From Tenacibaculum ovolyticum DSM 18103 (GTDB lineage Bacteria > Bacteroidota > Bacteroidia > Flavobacteriales > Flavobacteriaceae): a DNA stretch of 64,000 nucleotides. The notes under the pieces were generated by a model. That model was not told the origin of the DNA. It did not search any database and saw only the letters and a program-made list of their open reading frames with translations. Position numbers and translations under genes: made by a program. Where the stretch lies: contig NZ_AUMF01000010.1 of the NCBI RefSeq assembly GCF_000430545.1, positions 171,486-235,485 on the forward strand, given 5' to 3'. Positions 14,634 through 23,088 of this stretch are shown here, piece after piece; position 1 is the stretch's first letter, and every line of letters starts with the position of its first letter.

Positions 14634-15317
14634 ATGAACGAGAAAGAAACATTTGAGTTAATAAGAATGAGTATTTTATCTATTCAAGAAAAAAAAGATA
14701 AACCAATTCGAATTGCAATAAACGGGATTGAGGGAACAGGAAAAACTGTTTTGGCTGAAAAATTGATTAAATATCTGAATTCAGAAAATTTGAACGCAAT
14801 TCAAGTTTCAATTGATGGATTTCATTTTAATAAAGAAGTTCGATATAAGCAGGGTCGAAATTCAGCAAAAGGCTATTACGAAGACTCATACGACGAAATA
14901 GTGTTTGTAGAAAAAGTATTAAAATCTTCTCAAACTGATTTTCCAAATTATACAACTGCTACACACAATTTAGAAACTGATGAATACTTGAGTTTAGAGC
15001 CTATAAAATTAGAAAATAATTCGATTTTAATAACTGATGGAGCTTATTTATTTAAGCCAAATTATAGAAATCATTGGGACTTAAAAATTTATCTAAAAAC
15101 AAGTTTTGAAATAGCGATAAAAAGAGGAGTTGAAAGGGATAAAGATTCTCTTGGAGGAGTTGAATTAACGAAAGAAAAATATGAAAAGCGTTATCACGAA
15201 TCTTCGAGAATGTATTTAGCAGAAAATGAACCAGAAAAAATTGCAGATATAGTAATTGATAATTCTGATTTTAATAATTTAAAAGTGATAAAAAATACTA
15301 TTATTAATAACGAATAA
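14634..15317 (+). CDS. Uridine kinase/phosphoribulokinase-like P-loop kinase
   Basis: A 227-residue P-loop NTPase. The Walker A motif is AINGIEGTGKTVLAEKLIKY (GxxGxGKT, near residues 30-37). The ISIDGFHFNKEVRY-like segment is the substrate loop of uridine-kinase-type enzymes, and a Walker B-like ILITDGAYLFKP follows. It probably phosphorylates a nucleoside or small sugar. The start at 14634 (MNEKETFELI) is chosen over the ATG at 14550, because the extra residues are non-conserved and come from the junction region after copy B. It is an accessory gene by location. Confidence 0.75.
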   Translation: MNEKETFELIRMSILSIQEKKDKPIRIAINGIEGTGKTVLAEKLIKYLNSENLNAIQVSIDGFHFNKEVRYKQGRNSAKGYYEDSYDEIVFVEKVLKSSQTDFPNYTTATHNLETDEYLSLEPIKLENNSILITDGAYLFKPNYRNHWDLKIYLKTSFEIAIKRGVERDKDSLGGVELTKEKYEKRYHESSRMYLAENEPEKIADIVIDNSDFNNLKVIKNTIINNE

Positions 15318-15664
15318 TGTAAAAAATAAACAAAATTAGTCTATTAAACTTTAGTTTTTAGAGAAAGTAGCCTTGTAAGTAAGTAAAAAACACTAAAAAA
15401 TAGAATTAAACAATTTATAGTTGATTATCGAAGCAATTGGATTTCTAATTGTTTCTTTGATAGGTAATTTATTTCTCGTAATTATGATCGTTTTGATTGA
15501 CTTTTAAAGTGAAAAAACAGCAAGGGAAAGTGCTGTTATATTATATAATAACAAGATATTGCATTTATCTTTAAAATACCTAATTACGCACATTTAATAG
15601 TAAAATAATTATTGTTGGTAGTCGTTTTAAGATTAGACATATTTTTCACTAAAAAATAAACAAG
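15318..15664. other. Intergenic region with a possible 28-codon hydrophobic ORF
   Basis: No firm gene. From TTG at 15421 to TAA at 15505-15507 a frame encodes a nearly wholly hydrophobic peptide (IIEAIGFLIVSLIGNLFLVI and onward), like a single-pass small membrane protein or the last helix of a lost transporter. There is no clear ribosome site. Confidence 0.3.
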
Positions 15665-17683
15665 ATGAATGAAAAGCTGAAAACTATCAATTTTAAAAAC
15701 ATAAAACTTATAACTGTTACAAGTTTAATGTTTGTGATAGGAACTGTTTTTTCTCAGAATAAAATTACACCAAAAGACATTCGTTTAGATGCTACATATG
15801 AACATATTAGTGTATTGTGGGAAATTAATGATGATAATAATCATAATAGCAATCTTGAAATAGCGTATCGAGTATTGGGAACGGCGACGTATTTACAAGG
15901 AGCGAAAACGTTGAGAGCTTACCCAGAGATGAAAGTAAATAATACTAGTTTAAATAAAAATTATCTTGCCGGGAGTGTTCTTTTTTTAGAACCTGGTACA
16001 GCATATGAATTGAAGTTAAGTATAACTGATCCAGATGGCGGAAGCATAACAGAAATTAGAACCATATCTACTAAAACGCCACTAAAACATTCTTCTACTG
16101 GTTCTATCTATTATGTAGCACCTGGAAGCGGTGGCGGAAATGGAACAAAGAGTACTCCTTTTTTAGGATTGCAAATGGCAGCTGATAACGCTGTGGCAGG
16201 CGATTTATTTTTAATATTAGATGGTTTGTACAAACCATTTACCATTACCGCTGATGGTACAGTAGGTAACCCAATTGTATTTAAAAGTAAAAACCTTCAT
16301 GGGGCTATTATTGATGGGGCTAATACAAGTGCAGGGATTGTTAATATTGGTGATTTTTCAAAAACTACCGAATACCTTATTGTTGATGGTTTTGTTATTC
16401 AAAATGGGCATTGGGCAATTAATGCAGAAAATACTGCTTTTGTAACTATTAAAAATAACAAAATTAAAGATGTAGGTTATGGTTATTACAACAGAAGAGA
16501 GAATGGATGGGAACATGATCAAACTATTGAAAATAATGAATTTACAGGAACTACATCTTGGCCACAATCTGGAATTCCATCTGAAAGATGTATTGATATT
16601 CGAGGGAATAATAATGTGGTAAGATACAATACGATTCAATACTTTGGAGACGGAATTTCTACTGACGGAAGAGCTGTTGATGTTTCTTACAGCATGGATA
16701 TTTACTATAATGATATTGCATATTGTGTAGATGATGGTATTGAAATAGACTTTACTATAGCTAACAGTCGAGTATATAGGAATCGAGTATATAATAGTAG
16801 AACAGGTACGAGTTTAGCGCCAGTTTTAGGAGGTCCTTGTTATATTTTTAGGAATGAGTTTTTTAACATAGAAGACGGTTTTTCTGCCCATAAAATGAAT
16901 AGAAGCCCAGCAGGTCTTATTATTGTACATAATACAAGTAATAAGAATGGTAATGGTTTATCTTCTCCAAGTGGTTGGCAGAACACTTATTTAAGAAACA
17001 ATATTATTATGGGTACAGAATACGTATTTGAGGAATTCGGGTTAGTATCGGGTAGTATAGATGATTGGGATTATAATGCTTATTTTTCAGAAAGAAGCGG
17101 AACTAACCAGAGCGAATGGTTTAAATGGTCTAATATTCGTTATGAGAATATTGGTGCTTTACAGGCAGGAACTGATATAGAATCGAATGGAATTGCTATT
17201 ACAATGTCTGATTTAAAGGATGCGAATTTACCAAACAATTATGTGCTAGGTGTTGTTCCTGGTCAACGAGATCTAGAGCTAACTGATGGTTCAGCAGCGA
17301 TCAATTCTGGGGTAGCTATTGATAACCTCAATTTGCCATTTGTTTTTGATGGACGAGCCGACAGAGGAGCTTATGAGTTTGGGCAACCCTATCCTCTTTT
17401 TGGCGTTAATTTTGATAAAGCAACTCCTCCATATCATAATACTGAAAAAGCTTATAGTGTTTTTCCTAATCCTACGAGCGATCTTTTGCATTTTAATTTG
17501 AAAGGAAAAACACAATTCAATGAGTCTATAGAATGGACATTTTACAACCTTCAAGGGCAGCATATTAAAACCTTTCAAAATAATCAATCCACTATTGATA
17601 TACGTTTTTTAACACGGGGAATTTATTTAGTGAAAATTAAAGTAGGCAAAAGACTAATTGTAGAAAAGATTCAAATTCATTAG
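15665..17683 (+). CDS. Right-handed beta-helix surface/secreted protein with T9SS sorting domain
   Basis: A 672-residue protein. The N-terminal signal peptide ends near ...GTVFSQ, a fibronectin-III-like domain covers about 30-135, and a right-handed parallel beta-helix about 150-560 (SIYYVAPGSGGGNGTKSTPF entry motif, repeated N-N-x-I and D-G turns such as NNVVRYNTIQYFGDGIS). The C-terminal type A type IX secretion sorting domain covers about 598-672 (VFPNPTSDLLHFNLKG, YNLQGQHIKTF, RGIYLVKI). It is therefore exported through T9SS and anchored at or released from the surface. The beta-helix suggests polysaccharide binding or a lyase, but no catalytic residues can be assigned. Confidence 0.85.
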   Translation: MNEKLKTINFKNIKLITVTSLMFVIGTVFSQNKITPKDIRLDATYEHISVLWEINDDNNHNSNLEIAYRVLGTATYLQGAKTLRAYPEMKVNNTSLNKNYLAGSVLFLEPGTAYELKLSITDPDGGSITEIRTISTKTPLKHSSTGSIYYVAPGSGGGNGTKSTPFLGLQMAADNAVAGDLFLILDGLYKPFTITADGTVGNPIVFKSKNLHGAIIDGANTSAGIVNIGDFSKTTEYLIVDGFVIQNGHWAINAENTAFVTIKNNKIKDVGYGYYNRRENGWEHDQTIENNEFTGTTSWPQSGIPSERCIDIRGNNNVVRYNTIQYFGDGISTDGRAVDVSYSMDIYYNDIAYCVDDGIEIDFTIANSRVYRNRVYNSRTGTSLAPVLGGPCYIFRNEFFNIEDGFSAHKMNRSPAGLIIVHNTSNKNGNGLSSPSGWQNTYLRNNIIMGTEYVFEEFGLVSGSIDDWDYNAYFSERSGTNQSEWFKWSNIRYENIGALQAGTDIESNGIAITMSDLKDANLPNNYVLGVVPGQRDLELTDGSAAINSGVAIDNLNLPFVFDGRADRGAYEFGQPYPLFGVNFDKATPPYHNTEKAYSVFPNPTSDLLHFNLKGKTQFNESIEWTFYNLQGQHIKTFQNNQSTIDIRFLTRGIYLVKIKVGKRLIVEKIQIH

Positions 17684-17793
17684 AAAAATCTTCATTAGCT
17701 CTTTTAACTGTCGCAGAATAATAAGCTTTACAAATTCATAATAGTAAAAAACTATACATAGCCTGTACAGTTTTAAAAGAATAAAAAATAGAA

Positions 17794-17883
17794 ATCAATT
17801 CGGATTTTATAGATAGTTCATATTATACTAAAGTGTTTAAGGAAATTTTTGAGTTAAATTCTAAGTTGATGCAGACAAGTTAG
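17794..17883 (+). pseudogene. Remnant of an AraC-family gene (3' end only)
   Basis: The sequence resembles the last 30 codons of the intact AraC gene at 18639-19376. QFGF is followed by one extra T (frameshift), then IDSSYYTKVFKEIFELNSKL and a TAG. The similarity continues past the stop into the promoter region (AGTTGATACAA, TTTTTGTG, AGCTAAAA), just as downstream of the intact copy. It is what is left of a duplicated regulator that once preceded the DUF2147 gene. Confidence 0.65.
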
Positions 17884-17917
17884 CTAGTTGATACAATTTT
17901 ATTGTTTAAGTAGTAGC

Positions 17918-17925
17918 TATTTTTG
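17918..17925 (+). promoter_or_regulatory. -7 promoter element of the DUF2147 gene
   Basis: TATTTTTG matches TAnnTTTG and is in the position equivalent to the promoter downstream of the intact AraC copy (19411). A TTG lies upstream at a shorter than usual distance (13 bp). Confidence 0.45.
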
Positions 17926-17973
17926 TGTTCCTAATGAGAATAAAAAAATAATCAGCTAAAACAACTTAAAATA

Positions 17974-18390
17974 ATGAAATATCTATTTTTGTTAGCAATA
18001 TTAGCATTAAGTACAACAGCGAAAGGACAAAATATTGTGGGGCAATGGGAAACTTATGATGATAAAACGAATGAAAAAAAAGGAGTCGTAAAAATTTATA
18101 AAACGAACAATCTCTATTTCGCAAAAATTGTCAAAAAATATGGAGGAGAGAAAAATACAATCTGTAAAGAATGTAAAGGGGATAAAAAAGACAAACCAAT
18201 ACTTGGATTAATTATTATTGAAAACCTTAATAATACTGGCACTAGATATGAGGGAGGAACTATTCTTGACCCACAAACGGGAAAAATATATAGTTGTTAT
18301 CTAGAATTAATTAAGAATAATAAATTGAAAGTTAGAGGTTTTATTGGTATGTCGATTTTGGGAAGAACTCAATATTGGAACAGAAAATAA
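17974..18390 (+). CDS. DUF2147 periplasmic protein
   Basis: A 138-residue secreted protein with a signal peptide ending at TTAKG-Q, then a DUF2147 domain. The typical features are GQWETYDDKTNEKKGVVKIY, the Cys-x-x-Cys pair in NTICKECKGDKKDKPILG, EGGTILDPQTGKIYSCYLEL and the RGFIGMSILGRTQYWNR end. It is a small lipocalin-like beta-barrel in the periplasm, often induced under stress, without known enzymatic activity. It is preceded by the degraded AraC gene and its own promoter. Confidence 0.88.
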   Translation: MKYLFLLAILALSTTAKGQNIVGQWETYDDKTNEKKGVVKIYKTNNLYFAKIVKKYGGEKNTICKECKGDKKDKPILGLIIIENLNNTGTRYEGGTILDPQTGKIYSCYLELIKNNKLKVRGFIGMSILGRTQYWNRK

Positions 18391-18573
18391 TAAAATGGTA
18401 TAGAATAACGTGCATAAATAATGGATGAAAAAGTGCAAATCATAATTAGTATGTGCTTTTTTTATAGTTTTGTTATTATAGAAAAAGAGTTGATATAAAA
18501 GAAACCTGTTTATAGATAAATGTTATGGTATTTATACTTCTTAAAACTTGTATTAGAGAGCTAAAATAGCATC

Positions 18574-18642
18574 ATGATTTTTAACCAAAATTTAAAAGAT
18601 TACTTTTCTTATATAGAAGATGAAACCCTGAAGAAACAATGA
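18574..18642 (+). CDS. Possible 22-codon leader ORF overlapping the AraC start
   Basis: ATG at 18574 opens a frame MIFNQNLKDYFSYIEDETLK that ends at TGA 18640-18642, overlapping the AraC ATG (ATGA). It could be a translationally coupled leader peptide or the surviving first codons of a Crp/Fnr-like gene, since N-LKDY-x(n)-I-E-D-E is reminiscent of such N-termini. Most of 18391-18573 shows nothing else. Confidence 0.3.
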   Translation: MIFNQNLKDYFSYIEDETLKKQ

Positions 18643-19376
18643 AAAAAAACAAAATATATTTTGGAAATAACTGGGGTTTCTCAATCGGACAATTTGAAGA
18701 TAATTTGCTGCATAAACATTATGCTATTCAAATAAACATCTCGCTAAATACCGAAATAATTTTAACAAAAAAGAATAATGAAATAGCTGAGTTTAAAAGC
18801 TTTCTAATAAAAAGCAACGTTACTCATCAATTGTCATGTGAAAAAGAGCACTTATTACTTTTATTTTATCCAACTTCTCCAATTGGACATTATTTAAATC
18901 AATTATCAAATAATGAAATTTCAGAATTCAAGCATCCAATTTTGAAAGAGTTAAGAAAATGCGGTATAGATTTTCTAAATGAAAAAATAAATTTTGAAAA
19001 TGTTGTTTTACAAATTAGCAGTTTATTAGACGTATTTAAAGGGGAGTGCGAAACAGAAAATTTTTATAAAGATGAGAGAATTAAAAAGGCGATTAAATAT
19101 TTAGAAGCCAATTTTAATCGAGTAATATCGTTAAAAGAAATAGCCAAAATTTGTTTTTTATCCGAAAGTAGATTTTTACACCTTTTTAAAGAAAATACAG
19201 GGATTACCTTTCGGAAGGTCCAACAATGGAATAAGGTAAGTAAATCTTTTAGTATGTTAAGAAAACAAAACTTGACAGAAACGGCGCATCAATTCGGATT
19301 TACAGATAGTTCACATTATTCGAAGGTATTTAAGGAGACATTTGGATTTAATCCTAAATTGATTCAGAAAAGTTAG
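18639..19376 (+). CDS. AraC-family transcriptional regulator
   Basis: A 245-residue regulator. A cupin-like N-terminal sensor half covers residues 1-130 (HKHYAIQINISLNTEIIL). Two helix-turn-helix motifs lie at the C-terminus (residues 145-245: VISLKEIAKICFLSESRFLH and LTETAHQFGFTDSSHYSKVF, with the FGFNPK signature). It probably activates the downstream oxidoreductase gene, whose promoter follows 35 bp after the stop. A degraded paralogue lies about 1.5 kb upstream in front of the DUF2147 gene, so the pair regulator plus target has been duplicated. Confidence 0.88.
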   Translation: MKKNKIYFGNNWGFSIGQFEDNLLHKHYAIQINISLNTEIILTKKNNEIAEFKSFLIKSNVTHQLSCEKEHLLLLFYPTSPIGHYLNQLSNNEISEFKHPILKELRKCGIDFLNEKINFENVVLQISSLLDVFKGECETENFYKDERIKKAIKYLEANFNRVISLKEIAKICFLSESRFLHLFKENTGITFRKVQQWNKVSKSFSMLRKQNLTETAHQFGFTDSSHYSKVFKETFGFNPKLIQKS

Positions 19377-19390
19377 CCAGTTGATACAAA

Positions 19391-19418
19391 TTTGTTATTT
19401 AATTCGTGGGTACTTTTG
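19391..19418 (+). promoter_or_regulatory. Promoter of the oxidoreductase gene
   Basis: The -33 element TTTG (19391-19394) and -7 element TACTTTTG (19411-19418) have a 16-bp spacer, 51 bp before the ATG. The same block arrangement is found after the degraded AraC copy. Confidence 0.5.
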
Positions 19419-19469
19419 TGTTTTAAATAAGAGTAGAGGGAGTAATAACGAGCTAAAAAATAACAATTT

Positions 19470-20471
19470 ATGAAGGCTTTGCAAATAAAAGGATACGGAG
19501 ATATTGAGACTAATTTATCTTTTAATGAAATAAAAATACCAACAATAGGAGATAATCAAGTACTTCTTGAAATACATGCAGCTGGTGTGAATCCGATTGA
19601 TTATAAAATCACTGAAGGAGCCTTGAAAAGAATCCACAAATTAACATTTCCAGCTTCTATTGGCTTTGATGTTTCAGGGGTTATTATAAAAAAAGGTATT
19701 AAGGTTGAAGGCTTAAAAGTTGGAGATGAAGTTTACTCTAGAGTACCTAGAGAATTTCCAGGTGCATTCGCTGAATTTATTGCGGTAAACGCTAATGTAG
19801 TTAGTCTTAAACCATCAAACTTAGACTTTAATAAATCTTCTAGTTTACCTTTAGTAGGGCTGACTACAATTCAGTCTTTTAATAAAGCTAATTTAAAAAC
19901 AGGTGATAAAGTATTAATTCATGCAGGTTCTGGTGGTGTAGGAACTTTTGCTATTCAATATGCAAAAAGTAAAGGTGCATATGTTTATACAACAACGAGT
20001 ACTAAAAATGTTTCTTGGGTTAAAGAGTTAGGTGCAGATAGAGTTATTGATTATAAAACTGAGAACTATTTAGATATTGTAAAAGATGTTGACATTGTTT
20101 ATGATACATTAGGAGGTAATTATACCGTCGAAGCATTTGATGTTATAAAGAGAGGAGGTAAAGTAATTAGTACTATTGGAGAAGTAGATAAAGAAACTGC
20201 AATAGAATTGAAACTTAATGGAATAATTCGTTTTGTATTGTCTATTAAAAGGAGAAAGATAACGAAGAAAATCAAGAGTAAATCAGCATTTTACAAACTT
20301 ATTTTGATGCAGCCAGATAGAAAACAGTTAATAGAGATTAAAAAACTTGTAGAAGCAAGCTTAATTAAACCTGTAATTGATAAAACATTTCCATTCTCAG
20401 AATCAATAGATGCATTAGTTTATCAAAAATCTGGACGTGTAAAAGGAAAAGTAATAATTAAAATAAAATAA
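19470..20471 (+). CDS. Medium-chain NAD(P)-dependent oxidoreductase (quinone oxidoreductase type)
   Basis: A 333-residue medium-chain dehydrogenase/reductase. An N-terminal GroES-like domain (HAAGVNPIDYKITEGAL) is followed by a Rossmann domain with the nucleotide loop IHAGSGGVGTFAIQYAKSKG and the GADRVIDYKTENY element. Catalytic zinc cysteines are absent, which places it with zeta-crystallin/quinone-reductase-like enzymes that reduce enones or quinones with NADPH. It is directly downstream of an AraC gene with its own promoter and is probably the regulator's target. Confidence 0.9.
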   Translation: MKALQIKGYGDIETNLSFNEIKIPTIGDNQVLLEIHAAGVNPIDYKITEGALKRIHKLTFPASIGFDVSGVIIKKGIKVEGLKVGDEVYSRVPREFPGAFAEFIAVNANVVSLKPSNLDFNKSSSLPLVGLTTIQSFNKANLKTGDKVLIHAGSGGVGTFAIQYAKSKGAYVYTTTSTKNVSWVKELGADRVIDYKTENYLDIVKDVDIVYDTLGGNYTVEAFDVIKRGGKVISTIGEVDKETAIELKLNGIIRFVLSIKRRKITKKIKSKSAFYKLILMQPDRKQLIEIKKLVEASLIKPVIDKTFPFSESIDALVYQKSGRVKGKVIIKIK

Positions 20472-20600
20472 CTACCGCAAAAAAGAGCAGAGATGAAATT
20501 TTGAGAAAAATTTATGACTTAGCGGAAAACGTAATGCGGCTACTTGCGTGGCAAAAAAGTAGTAGTAATTAAATAAAAGTTTTTAAAATTAGTAAACTAA

Positions 20601-21524
20601 ATGAAATCTTCAAAACAAGTAACACCAAAAACAGTAATAAGAATAGGTAAGGCAATTACTTATATTGAAGAACATTTACATGAAAAATTACTACTAAATG
20701 ACATTGCTTCAAAAGCTCATTTTTCTCCATTTCATTTTCATCGTCTTTTTTCGAGTGTAACAGGCGAAACATTAAACAACTTTATAACAAGAAAAAGAAT
20801 AGAAAAATCAGCATCATTTTTGTTACACAAAAAAGAAATGTCGGTTACAGAGGTTTCAGAAAAAGTAGGATTTACAAACTTATCATCCTTTTCAAGAGTA
20901 TTTAAAAAATTCTATGGTATGAGTGCCGTTGAGTTTAAAAAAGAAAGTAAACATAAATTTAGCAAGATTTGTAAAACAGAAAGCAATAACGGACAAGTGC
21001 TAACTTCATTTGAGCAATACATTTGTAATGTAAATAACAACTTAAATTGGTTAAAAATGAATGCAAAAACTGAAGTTAAAATAATGCCAGCATTAAAATT
21101 AGCATATATCAGTCATCAAGGGAAAATGGATGCAATTGATAATGTTTATAATAAGTTAATGAGATGGGCACATCCGAAAGGAATAATGGCACAAGAAAAT
21201 TTACGAATGTTAACTATTTATCATGACAGTCCAAAAATTACAGATCCAGAGAAGATAAGAATGAGTGCTTGTGTTACTTTATTAGAAGGTATAAAAACAG
21301 CAGGAGAGGTAAATTTAAAAACATTACCAAAAACGAAGTGTATTGTTTCTCGATTAGAAATAGCATCAAAAGATTTTCAAGAGGCATGGGAAAGGAGCTT
21401 TGTGTGGATGAGTGAGCATGGTTATAAAAAAGCAGATCAAGACCCTTTTGAAATTTATTATAACAATCCGCAAGAGCATCCAGAAGGAAAGTGTGTTGTA
21501 GATATTTGTATACCTGTAGAATAA
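20601..21524 (+). CDS. AraC-family regulator with GyrI-like ligand-binding domain
   Basis: A 307-residue protein. It has an N-terminal double helix-turn-helix AraC domain (residues 10-110: LLNDIASKAHFSPFHFHRLF, MSVTEVSEKVGFTNLSSFSR), then a GyrI-like/SOUL-type effector-binding domain (residues 155-307: VKIMPALKLAYISHQGKMDA, ending PEGKCVVDICIPVE). Rob- and SoxS-type proteins with this layout respond to small hydrophobic molecules and control efflux or detoxification. In the 130 bp upstream, a start-less frame (DEILRKIYDLAENVMRLLAW) resembles a small gene remnant. Confidence 0.9.
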   Translation: MKSSKQVTPKTVIRIGKAITYIEEHLHEKLLLNDIASKAHFSPFHFHRLFSSVTGETLNNFITRKRIEKSASFLLHKKEMSVTEVSEKVGFTNLSSFSRVFKKFYGMSAVEFKKESKHKFSKICKTESNNGQVLTSFEQYICNVNNNLNWLKMNAKTEVKIMPALKLAYISHQGKMDAIDNVYNKLMRWAHPKGIMAQENLRMLTIYHDSPKITDPEKIRMSACVTLLEGIKTAGEVNLKTLPKTKCIVSRLEIASKDFQEAWERSFVWMSEHGYKKADQDPFEIYYNNPQEHPEGKCVVDICIPVE

Positions 21525-21527
21525 ATA

Positions 21528-21560
21528 AAAAGGTCTTTCACAACCTATGAAAGACCTTTT
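21528..21560. terminator. Bidirectional Rho-independent terminator
   Basis: Perfect 13-bp arms AAAAGGTCTTTCA (21528-21540) and TGAAAGACCTTTT (21548-21560) flank a 7-nt loop, with A and T tracts on both sides. It sits between the convergent AraC-GyrI and flavodoxin-like genes. Confidence 0.88.
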
Positions 21561-21563
21561 TAT

Positions 21564-22073
21564 TTAAATTAACTTACTAAAATCAGCAATATTTTTTTTA
21601 GCTTCCGAATTAATATCTTCACCATTATCTGTAAACCAAGTATGTGTAGCTCCTAGGTAATTCATACCTAAGTATTTTGCGCTCTCAATAAAAGGCATTT
21701 CAAATCCGTTTTTTAAATCGTTGGTGCCAGAGTTACTTATCATAGCCATATTTTTTCCTCGTAATTTTCTACCTAATTCTTTCTTATAATGCAAAAGGTC
21801 AGACATTCTATCAAAAAAAGTTTTTAAAATTCCACTCATGGCATACCAATATACAGGCGTGGCAAAAACAATAGTATCGTATTTCTCAATAATCATTTCC
21901 ATTAAAGGAATAAAATCGTCATCAGCATTGCTAAAATCATATTCAAAAGAACCAATATTCTTAGTTTTTAAATCGATAATGTCAAAACGATTATCAGTAT
22001 TTAAATAGTTAATAATAGTGTTTGTGTTTCCGTTACTTTTAGAGCTGGCTTGTATGATAACAGTTTTTTTCAT
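21564..22073 (-). CDS. NAD(P)H-dependent FMN reductase / flavodoxin-like protein
   Basis: A 169-residue flavodoxin-fold protein. An N-terminal phosphate-binding loop IIQASSKSNGNTNTIINYL is followed by the FATPVYWYAMSGILKTFFDR motif, typical of NADPH-dependent FMN reductases that touch the flavin ring, and a short C-terminal helix. It probably reduces quinones, azo compounds or flavins with NAD(P)H in the cytoplasm. It is convergent with the AraC-GyrI gene and divergent from the PPK2 gene. Confidence 0.82.
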   Translation of the reverse strand: MKKTVIIQASSKSNGNTNTIINYLNTDNRFDIIDLKTKNIGSFEYDFSNADDDFIPLMEMIIEKYDTIVFATPVYWYAMSGILKTFFDRMSDLLHYKKELGRKLRGKNMAMISNSGTNDLKNGFEMPFIESAKYLGMNYLGATHTWFTDNGEDINSEAKKNIADFSKLI

Positions 22074-22214
22074 GTGTCATTTTGTTTAGATTATAAACTT
22101 CGGAAATTAAATTATAAGTGTATTTAATCTTTGATTGTAAAAATTGATAATTCCCAAGAGAAAATCAATAAGAAAAGGGGATATTTTTTGTATTTTTATA
22201 CTATTAATTAAGTA

Positions 22215-23075
22215 ATGCAAATGAATATAGATAGCTATAAGTTTTCATCGGGAGAAGCGTTGAGTAATTTTGAGACAAAAGAAGTTGATGAAGACGCTAA
22301 AAAGAAGCTTAAAAAACTAAGAAAAGAAATTAGTGGTTTACAAGATACCATGTATGCAGAGGGCAAATACAGTATGCTTATTTGCTTGCAAGGAATGGAT
22401 ACTTCAGGAAAAGATAGTTTAATTCGTGAGGTATTTAAAGATGTAAACGCACGTGGTGTAGTGGTGCATAGTTTTAAAGTACCAACAGAATTAGAGTTAA
22501 AACACGATTTTTTATGGCGTCATTACATTGCATTGCCAGCAAAAGGAAAGATTGGTGTTTTTAACAGAACGCATTATGAAAATGTATTGGTAACAAGAGT
22601 ACACCCTGAATATGTTTTTGGAGAAAATATTCCTACAATTAAAAGTTTAGATGATTTAAATGATGATTTTTATCACGCTAGAATGGATAGAATCAATAAA
22701 TTTGAAAAGCATATATCAGATACAGGTACTATTATTTTAAAATTCTTTTTAAACGTATCAAAAGACGAGCAAAAGAATCGGTTATTACGTCGTTTAAATA
22801 TTCCAGAGAAAAATTGGAAATTTTCTTCAGGAGATTTAAAAGAACGTAAGTTATGGGATAAATATCAAGACTGTTATCAAGATTTATTAAATAGAACATC
22901 AACAAATCATGCACCTTGGTATGTAGTGCCTGCTGATGATAAACCAACAGCAAGACATATTGTAGCAAAAACAATTAGTGAAGAGTTAAAAAAGTATGGT
23001 TTTAAAGAACCATCACTCGCACAAAAAGATTTAGATAAATTAGATGAGTTTAAAGCTCAGTTAAACAACGAATAA
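22215..23075 (+). CDS. Polyphosphate kinase 2 family protein (first of three)
   Basis: A 286-residue PPK2-fold enzyme. The Walker A motif is LICLQGMDTSGKDSLIREVF (about 56-75), lid and Walker B-type segments are VFNRTHYENVLVTRVHPEYV, and the C-terminal APWYVVPADDKPTARHIVAK is typical of the family. PPK2 enzymes transfer phosphate between polyphosphate and nucleoside di- or monophosphates. The GMDTSGKD loop and the length suggest class II or III rather than class I, and separate it from the pair at 56.7-58.3 kb. The start could equally be the ATG at 22221. Confidence 0.88.
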   Translation: MQMNIDSYKFSSGEALSNFETKEVDEDAKKKLKKLRKEISGLQDTMYAEGKYSMLICLQGMDTSGKDSLIREVFKDVNARGVVVHSFKVPTELELKHDFLWRHYIALPAKGKIGVFNRTHYENVLVTRVHPEYVFGENIPTIKSLDDLNDDFYHARMDRINKFEKHISDTGTIILKFFLNVSKDEQKNRLLRRLNIPEKNWKFSSGDLKERKLWDKYQDCYQDLLNRTSTNHAPWYVVPADDKPTARHIVAKTISEELKKYGFKEPSLAQKDLDKLDEFKAQLNNE

Positions 23076-23088
23076 TTGCAAAAAAAAA

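Noticed and set aside
5474..15664. Insertion sequence or integrase in the accessory island
   Set aside because: No transposase- or tyrosine-recombinase-like frame was found, so mobility is inferred only from junctions and repeats.
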